A DNA stretch of 64,000 nt from Pseudomonadota bacterium (GTDB lineage: Bacteria; Myxococcota_A; Polyangia; Polyangiales; Polyangiaceae): contig JAEWRL010000174.1 in the NCBI GenBank assembly GCA_023398955.1, forward strand, positions 1-64,000. The letters are read 5' to 3'. The notes below the pieces were generated by a model. The model saw only the letters and a list, made by a program, of their open reading frames with translations. It ran no database searches and was not told where the DNA came from. Positions 60,328 to 64,000 of this stretch are shown in pieces. Position 1 is the stretch's first letter, and the number at the start of each line of letters is the position of its first letter. Made by a program: the position numbers and the translations under genes.

Positions 60328-60379
60328 CCTGCGGTGGGTCGATTCGGCCAGCCAAGCAACCGACTGACGCACCTCGCGC

Positions 60380-61498
60380 TCAGCCAACGCACCAATCCTC
60401 ACAGAGTTCGAGATAAATCGCTGCGGCGAGGCGGATCGCCTCGCACTCACACCATTCGTCCGTCGCATGCGCCTGGCTCGGCACGCCGGGGCCGAGAACA
60501 ACGGCTGGTGGAGCTCCGAGGGCTGGCAGCAGATAGGAGGCGTCCGTGAAGTACGGCATGCCGGACGGTCGTATCTGGCCCGGCGCGTGCTTGGAAGCGA
60601 TGGTGAGGACTCGCTGCACCCAGGGCACCTCGCCCGGGGTAGCGACAGGCGACGCAGCTCGCGTCACCGTCACCGTCGCCTCGGCGCCGATGGCAGCCTG
60701 CACCCGCTGGAGCACAGCCTCGATAGCGAGCCCCGGCACGGTTCGGATGTCGACCCCGAGCTCAGCATGGTCCGGCACCATATTGATGGCGGTGCCACCG
60801 TGCATGGTCCCGACGTTCACTGTCGGACGACCCAGGAGCGCATGAGGCGGCTGCTCGAAGTCGAGCCCTGCGAGCGCCAATGCTCCCTTTGCTGCCGTGA
60901 GGATGGCGCTACGCCCCGCCTCCGGCATGGACCCGTGCGCGGAGCGGCCGTGAAACTCGACCCTGAGCCTTACGGCACCCTTGTGGGCCAGCGCGACAGC
61001 GTTCGCCGTCGGCTCGGCAATGACGAGTGCTCCGGCCTGGGGCAGGCAGCCTCCGTGCGACGCGAGCACCTGGGCTCCTTCACAACCCGTTTCCTCCCCG
61101 ACGGTGAGAACCAGCAAGACGTCGCGACGGCGTTGGCGGCGGCAACGCAGCTCAGAGACCGCGCCTAGCATGGCGGCAACGCCAGACTTCATGTCCGAAG
61201 CCCCTCGACCGTAGAGCCGCCCCTCCTCGATTTCGCCGCCGAATGGATCGCGCCGCCACGCCGCTTCACCGAGGGGCACCGTATCGAGATGACCCGTGAA
61301 GCAGAGCGGCAGTGCTGGGTCGGCACCCCGCAGCCGAGCAAGCACGCTCGGGCGTCCTTCCGCCAGCTCGACGAGGCTCACCTCCAGCCCCCATCCTTCG
61401 AGCAGCTCCGCAACGAAACGCGCGCAGGGCCCTTCATTGCCCGGCGGGTTCGTAGAGTCGAATCGAATGAGCTGCTGAGTCAGCCGTACCACGTCCAT
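60380..61498 (-). CDS. M20 family metallo-deacylase (ArgE/DapE-like)
   Basis: 372 residues from the ATG of MDVVRLTQQ, with AGGA eight bases upstream; an ATG six bases earlier is too close to it. Metal and catalytic residues of the M20 family are visible: H70 and D72 (GHLDTVP), D102 (GRGASDMKSG), E135/E136 (GEETG), and H in the last metal site near the C-terminus. It hydrolyses an N-acyl amino acid such as acetylornithine or succinyl-diaminopimelate; the substrate cannot be told from sequence alone. A dimerisation domain lies at about 175-285. Confidence 0.88.
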   Translation of the reverse strand: MDVVRLTQQLIRFDSTNPPGNEGPCARFVAELLEGWGLEVSLVELAEGRPSVLARLRGADPALPLCFTGHLDTVPLGEAAWRRDPFGGEIEEGRLYGRGASDMKSGVAAMLGAVSELRCRRQRRRDVLLVLTVGEETGCEGAQVLASHGGCLPQAGALVIAEPTANAVALAHKGAVRLRVEFHGRSAHGSMPEAGRSAILTAAKGALALAGLDFEQPPHALLGRPTVNVGTMHGGTAINMVPDHAELGVDIRTVPGLAIEAVLQRVQAAIGAEATVTVTRAASPVATPGEVPWVQRVLTIASKHAPGQIRPSGMPYFTDASYLLPALGAPPAVVLGPGVPSQAHATDEWCECEAIRLAAAIYLELCEDWCVG

Positions 61499-61645
61499 GT
61501 TCATCTTCCTGGCTGCTTGGGCGAAACCCTCGATGAGCCGGCATAGGGTCAGGCAGACCCAAAAGCAACGCCGCTTCCTGGAGCGGTGCCAGCTCGCGAG
61601 GTTCGGGCGTAGCCCCGTGGCCGGGGCCGTTCCACACTCCCGAGC

Positions 61646-62800
61646 GTGCGACACTGGACGATCTGGCTGCTTTGGCTGACGGGACTGTTACTTGGCCTCG
61701 GCACCGGGGTCCAATCGTCGCGCTGGCAACGGACCCGCGAGCTGCTCTCCGCGATGACGGTCACGCCACGTCAAGAGCTCCCCCTCCGCTCCGAGCGTGG
61801 GTCCTTCTTTCGTGACACGGCAGTGCCGATGCCCGATGGTAGCGAAATTCGGGCGCGCCTCTATGTCCCGCGAGGCCGAAAGCGGCTCGCCGTCGTCGTG
61901 GGTCACGGCGTCCACTACCAAGGCATCGACGAACCGCGGCTGATCGCGTTCTCCAGGCATTTGGCAGCAGCTGGCGTGGTCGTGCTCACCCCCGAACTGC
62001 CAGGCTTGGTCGACTACAGCATCCGAGAACGGGCGAGGCAGGCTCTCGTCTCCGCGGTTTCGTGGCTCGCAGCGCGCGGCCCGACCACGGAAGCCGACGG
62101 CATCGGTCTCATCGGGTTCAGCTTCGCTGGCGGGATCGCCCTCCTTTCCGCGACGGACCCTTCCCTGCGGAACCGACTCGCCTACGTGGCAGCCATCGGA
62201 GGCTACCACGATCTGGAACGCTCCCTGCGGTTCCTGCTGACGGACGTGGAGCGTACCCCGTCCGGCAGCAAGCACCGCAAGGCTCACGACTACGGTCTCA
62301 TCGTCCTCGTCTATCGCTACATCGACAAGCTGGTGCCAGCAGCCGAGCGGGACACCGCACGAAGCGTCTTCCGCGCGTGGCTGCAGGAGCGACGAGGCAC
62401 CGCCGCCTCCCTCGCGACCGAGCGCCTCAGCATCACGACAGAGGCCCTTTACGAGCGGCTCCTCACGGAGGACTTGGAAGCCTTCCGCCCGGAGCTCGAG
62501 GGCTTCATCGACAGGGACGCAGGCACACTGCGCGCCCTCTCACCGCGAGGCAAACTCTGGCAGGTTGGTGTACCGATCTACCTGCTGCACGGCGCAGGCG
62601 ACAACGTCATCCCGCCGAGCGAGACGCGCTGGGCCGCGGCAGAGCTGCGCCAGCTCCGGGGGCCCTGGTGGCAGCTGCCCCAGCCCATCGGTTCAGGGAG
62701 AGCGCTCGTGACGCCCCTCCTGACTCACATCACTGTGGGTCGCAAACCGGGTTGGCTCGATGAACTCGCTTTCCTCGACTTCATGTCGCTGCTCGTTTGA
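61646..62800 (+). CDS. Membrane-anchored alpha/beta-hydrolase
   Basis: 384 residues from a GTG. A hydrophobic N-terminus (4-22) without a clear cleavage site should anchor it or act as a signal. The hydrolase domain begins about residue 80 (LAVVVGHGVHYQGID); the nucleophile elbow is GFSFAG, a G-x-S-x-A variant, followed by the acid/His region PIYLLHGAGDNVIPPSE. The last 60 residues run on to a hydrophobic end. Dienelactone-hydrolase-like or esterase activity is likely. It is divergent from the M20 gene. Confidence 0.78.
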   Translation: MRHWTIWLLWLTGLLLGLGTGVQSSRWQRTRELLSAMTVTPRQELPLRSERGSFFRDTAVPMPDGSEIRARLYVPRGRKRLAVVVGHGVHYQGIDEPRLIAFSRHLAAAGVVVLTPELPGLVDYSIRERARQALVSAVSWLAARGPTTEADGIGLIGFSFAGGIALLSATDPSLRNRLAYVAAIGGYHDLERSLRFLLTDVERTPSGSKHRKAHDYGLIVLVYRYIDKLVPAAERDTARSVFRAWLQERRGTAASLATERLSITTEALYERLLTEDLEAFRPELEGFIDRDAGTLRALSPRGKLWQVGVPIYLLHGAGDNVIPPSETRWAAAELRQLRGPWWQLPQPIGSGRALVTPLLTHITVGRKPGWLDELAFLDFMSLLV

Positions 62801-62846
62801 GCAGGGCAGATGAGCAGGGCAGATGAGCAGGGCAGATGAGCAGGGC
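62798..62846 (+). repeat. 13-bp tandem repeat, nearly four copies
   Basis: The unit TGAGCAGGGCAGA is repeated at 62798, 62811 and 62824, with a partial fourth copy from 62837. The first TGA is the stop codon of the hydrolase gene. Because 13 is not a multiple of three, each copy places a TGA in a new frame. Confidence 0.9.
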
Positions 62847-62947
62847 CATTCCGGACGGCGAGCGGGTTGCTCCACGCGCTGCCCCGAGACAATGTAGAAG
62901 AACGGCGGATTCTCCCCTACCTCGACGTACCACCACGGAGTCCTCGC

Positions 62948-63841
62948 GTGGCACGCAAGCCCTTCTCGGAACCTCCCCCAAGCCACGTCATCGATCTTCC
63001 GCGGCGGGAGTCCCGTGCGCCGAAGCGACCATGGGGAGGCTTCTGGCGGCTCTTCTTCCTCGTGCGTCTGGGAGTCCTGCTCACGGTGCTTGCCGCTGTC
63101 TCTCTCTTGGCCGTTCAGGACTTCACGGGGCGCGCGGCGCGCCTAGAGTGGCGTCGTCCCCTGGAGGTCGCAATCGTCCTGGTTCAGCAGGGGGAGCTGT
63201 CGCCAGCGGGCGTGCGCGCCTTCCGCAGCCGCCTGCCTCGGCTCGAGCAGGAGCTGGCAGGCGAGTTTCTCCGTTACCGTCACGCAGATACGCCGCCCTT
63301 TAGGTTCTACGTCTATGGACCCGTGAAAGCCCCGCCACCGCCCACTCCCGTCGCGTCCTCGAGCTGGCTCGACCAGTTCGCGGATGGGGTGGGGCGCCGT
63401 GTCTATGCCGAGAGGCTGAATCGACTGGCAAACACCCCGCTGCTCGGGTTCGATTCGCGGGTGTACGTGTCAGTCACTGAACCCGGCAGGACGAGTCCGC
63501 TACGGTTCGTGGAAGGGTTCAGCGAGCAGGGAGGCCGCTATGGCTTCGTCTCAGTGCAGCTGGATCCGACGATGGTCGACTACGCGTTGTTCGTCGTCGT
63601 GCATGAACTCTTCCACACGCTGGGGGCGACGGACAAGTATGACTCCGTGGGTCGAACCGTCGTGCCGAGCGGCCTGGTAGATCCGGCGCGTGTCCCACTC
63701 TATCCCCAACCGAGAGCTGACGTGATGGCCCATGGCCGTCCCGTAAGCGAAGTAAGGGACGAGCCCCCTGCCGATCTGTCCGAGCTTGGTGTGGGGCCGG
63801 CCACTGCTCGAGAGCTCCGTTGGCTGGTTTCGCGGCCGTAG
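62948..63841 (+). CDS. Single-pass membrane protein with zincin-type HExxH domain
   Basis: 297 residues from a GTG with GGAG seven bases upstream; an in-frame TTG at 62867 is less likely. A basic, Pro-rich head (about 35 residues) precedes one helix (about 37-57), so the rest lies outside the cytoplasm. The metalloprotease-like motif is VHELFHTLGATDKYD (HExxHxxGxxD), typical of metzincin-like or matrixin-like sites. VEGFSEQGGRYGFVSVQLD precedes it. A proteolytic role in the periplasm is plausible; a complete peptidase family cannot be named. Confidence 0.74.
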   Translation: MARKPFSEPPPSHVIDLPRRESRAPKRPWGGFWRLFFLVRLGVLLTVLAAVSLLAVQDFTGRAARLEWRRPLEVAIVLVQQGELSPAGVRAFRSRLPRLEQELAGEFLRYRHADTPPFRFYVYGPVKAPPPPTPVASSSWLDQFADGVGRRVYAERLNRLANTPLLGFDSRVYVSVTEPGRTSPLRFVEGFSEQGGRYGFVSVQLDPTMVDYALFVVVHELFHTLGATDKYDSVGRTVVPSGLVDPARVPLYPQPRADVMAHGRPVSEVRDEPPADLSELGVGPATARELRWLVSRP

Positions 63842-63895
63842 CTCTCCCGCTCCCAACATTCTTGGCAGACGATTCATGTGGCCTTCCCATCGCTC

Positions 63896-64000
63896 ATGAG
63901 TCCGTTAGACTCTTGGGTTCTGCTGCACCTCGCCTCGACTCCCTTCGTGATGCTCGCACTCCGCGCACTGGAGCGGGCATGTGCGAGCGTCGCTATCGCG
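63896..64000 (+). CDS. Possible start of a gene cut by the window edge
   Basis: From the ATG at 63896 the frame stays open for 35 codons to the window end and encodes a moderately hydrophobic stretch (WVLLHLASTPFVMLALRALERACA). It could be a membrane protein N-terminus. No ribosome site is obvious and there is too little to assign a function. Confidence 0.3.
   Translation, partial: MSPLDSWVLLHLASTPFVMLALRALERACASVAIA

Noticed and set aside
1..64000. CRISPR array, prophage, integrase or IS element
   Set aside because: No repeat-spacer pattern, transposase, integrase or phage structural gene is seen; only the short tandem repeats listed.

Overview
The window reads as a GC-rich chromosomal segment of a Gram-negative, signalling-heavy bacterium. 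The best guess is a member of the Myxococcota (myxobacterial relatives). This rests on gene content: a CheA with a C-terminal receiver, a CheR with TPRs, a huge CheB-CheR-PAS-kinase-receiver fusion, several orphan hybrid kinases, LolD/MacB-type export genes and an outer-membrane-barrel-like protein. No rRNA, tRNA, CRISPR, integrase, transposase or IS was found.

Layout. (1) 0.3-6.3 kb: a DUF808 membrane protein, a B12-binding-type radical SAM protein (DUF4070/HpnP-like), a PAS hybrid histidine kinase and a UspA protein. (2) 6.6-13.4 kb: a sulfur module made of two converging transcription units. The forward unit is a split YeeE/YedE pair plus a small Cys protein. The reverse five-gene operon encodes a Tat-type molybdopterin oxidoreductase (PhsA/PsrA-like), a fused FeS-cytochrome b subunit, two more YeeE/YedE halves and an anchored rhodanese without its catalytic Cys. 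A 14-position hairpin separates the units. (3) 13.7-26.4 kb: pirin, aldose 1-epimerase, a MacAB-type ABC export operon, a REC-GGDEF protein, xylose isomerase, a barrel-like secreted protein, a PQ-loop protein and class II fumarase. (4) 26.5-31.5 kb, reverse strand: PspC, AmaP-like anchor, two Asp23/Gls24 proteins, a lipoprotein, a DUF2141 protein and a lone amidoligase-like protein. (5) 31.8-41.4 kb: UspA behind a good sigma-54 promoter, a degenerate histidine-kinase-like protein, an NtrC-type activator, the 1465-residue CheB/CheR/kinase fusion and a receiver protein with a dead second receiver. (6) 41.5-49.1 kb, reverse strand: an eight-gene operon resembling type II fatty-acid synthesis (FabF-like, two FabH-like, fused CoA-transferase, SDR, CMD-like, FabI-like, and a secreted allene-oxide-cyclase-like barrel protein). 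(7) 49.3-56.9 kb, forward: a complete Wsp/ACF-type chemosensory operon (CheW, CheW-like, multi-TM MCP, CheA-REC, CheB, CheR-TPR). (8) 57.0-64.0 kb: MutS2, PlsC-like acyltransferase, M20 deacylase, alpha/beta hydrolase, an anchored zincin-like protein and the start of a possible further gene.

The most promising undescribed system is the eight-gene FAS-like operon. It has one FabH-like enzyme with an intact Cys-His-Asn triad next to a paralogue that keeps only the Cys, a CoA-transferase with both halves fused, no acyl carrier protein, and an exported barrel protein at its end. A perfect 14-bp palindrome lies between this operon and the divergent chemosensory operon. Other points of interest are the Gram-positive-style Asp23/AmaP cassette, the duplicated split YeeE/YedE transporters around a molybdenum reductase, and two sigma-54 promoters (in front of uspA and upstream of fumC) in a window that also encodes an NtrC-type activator.
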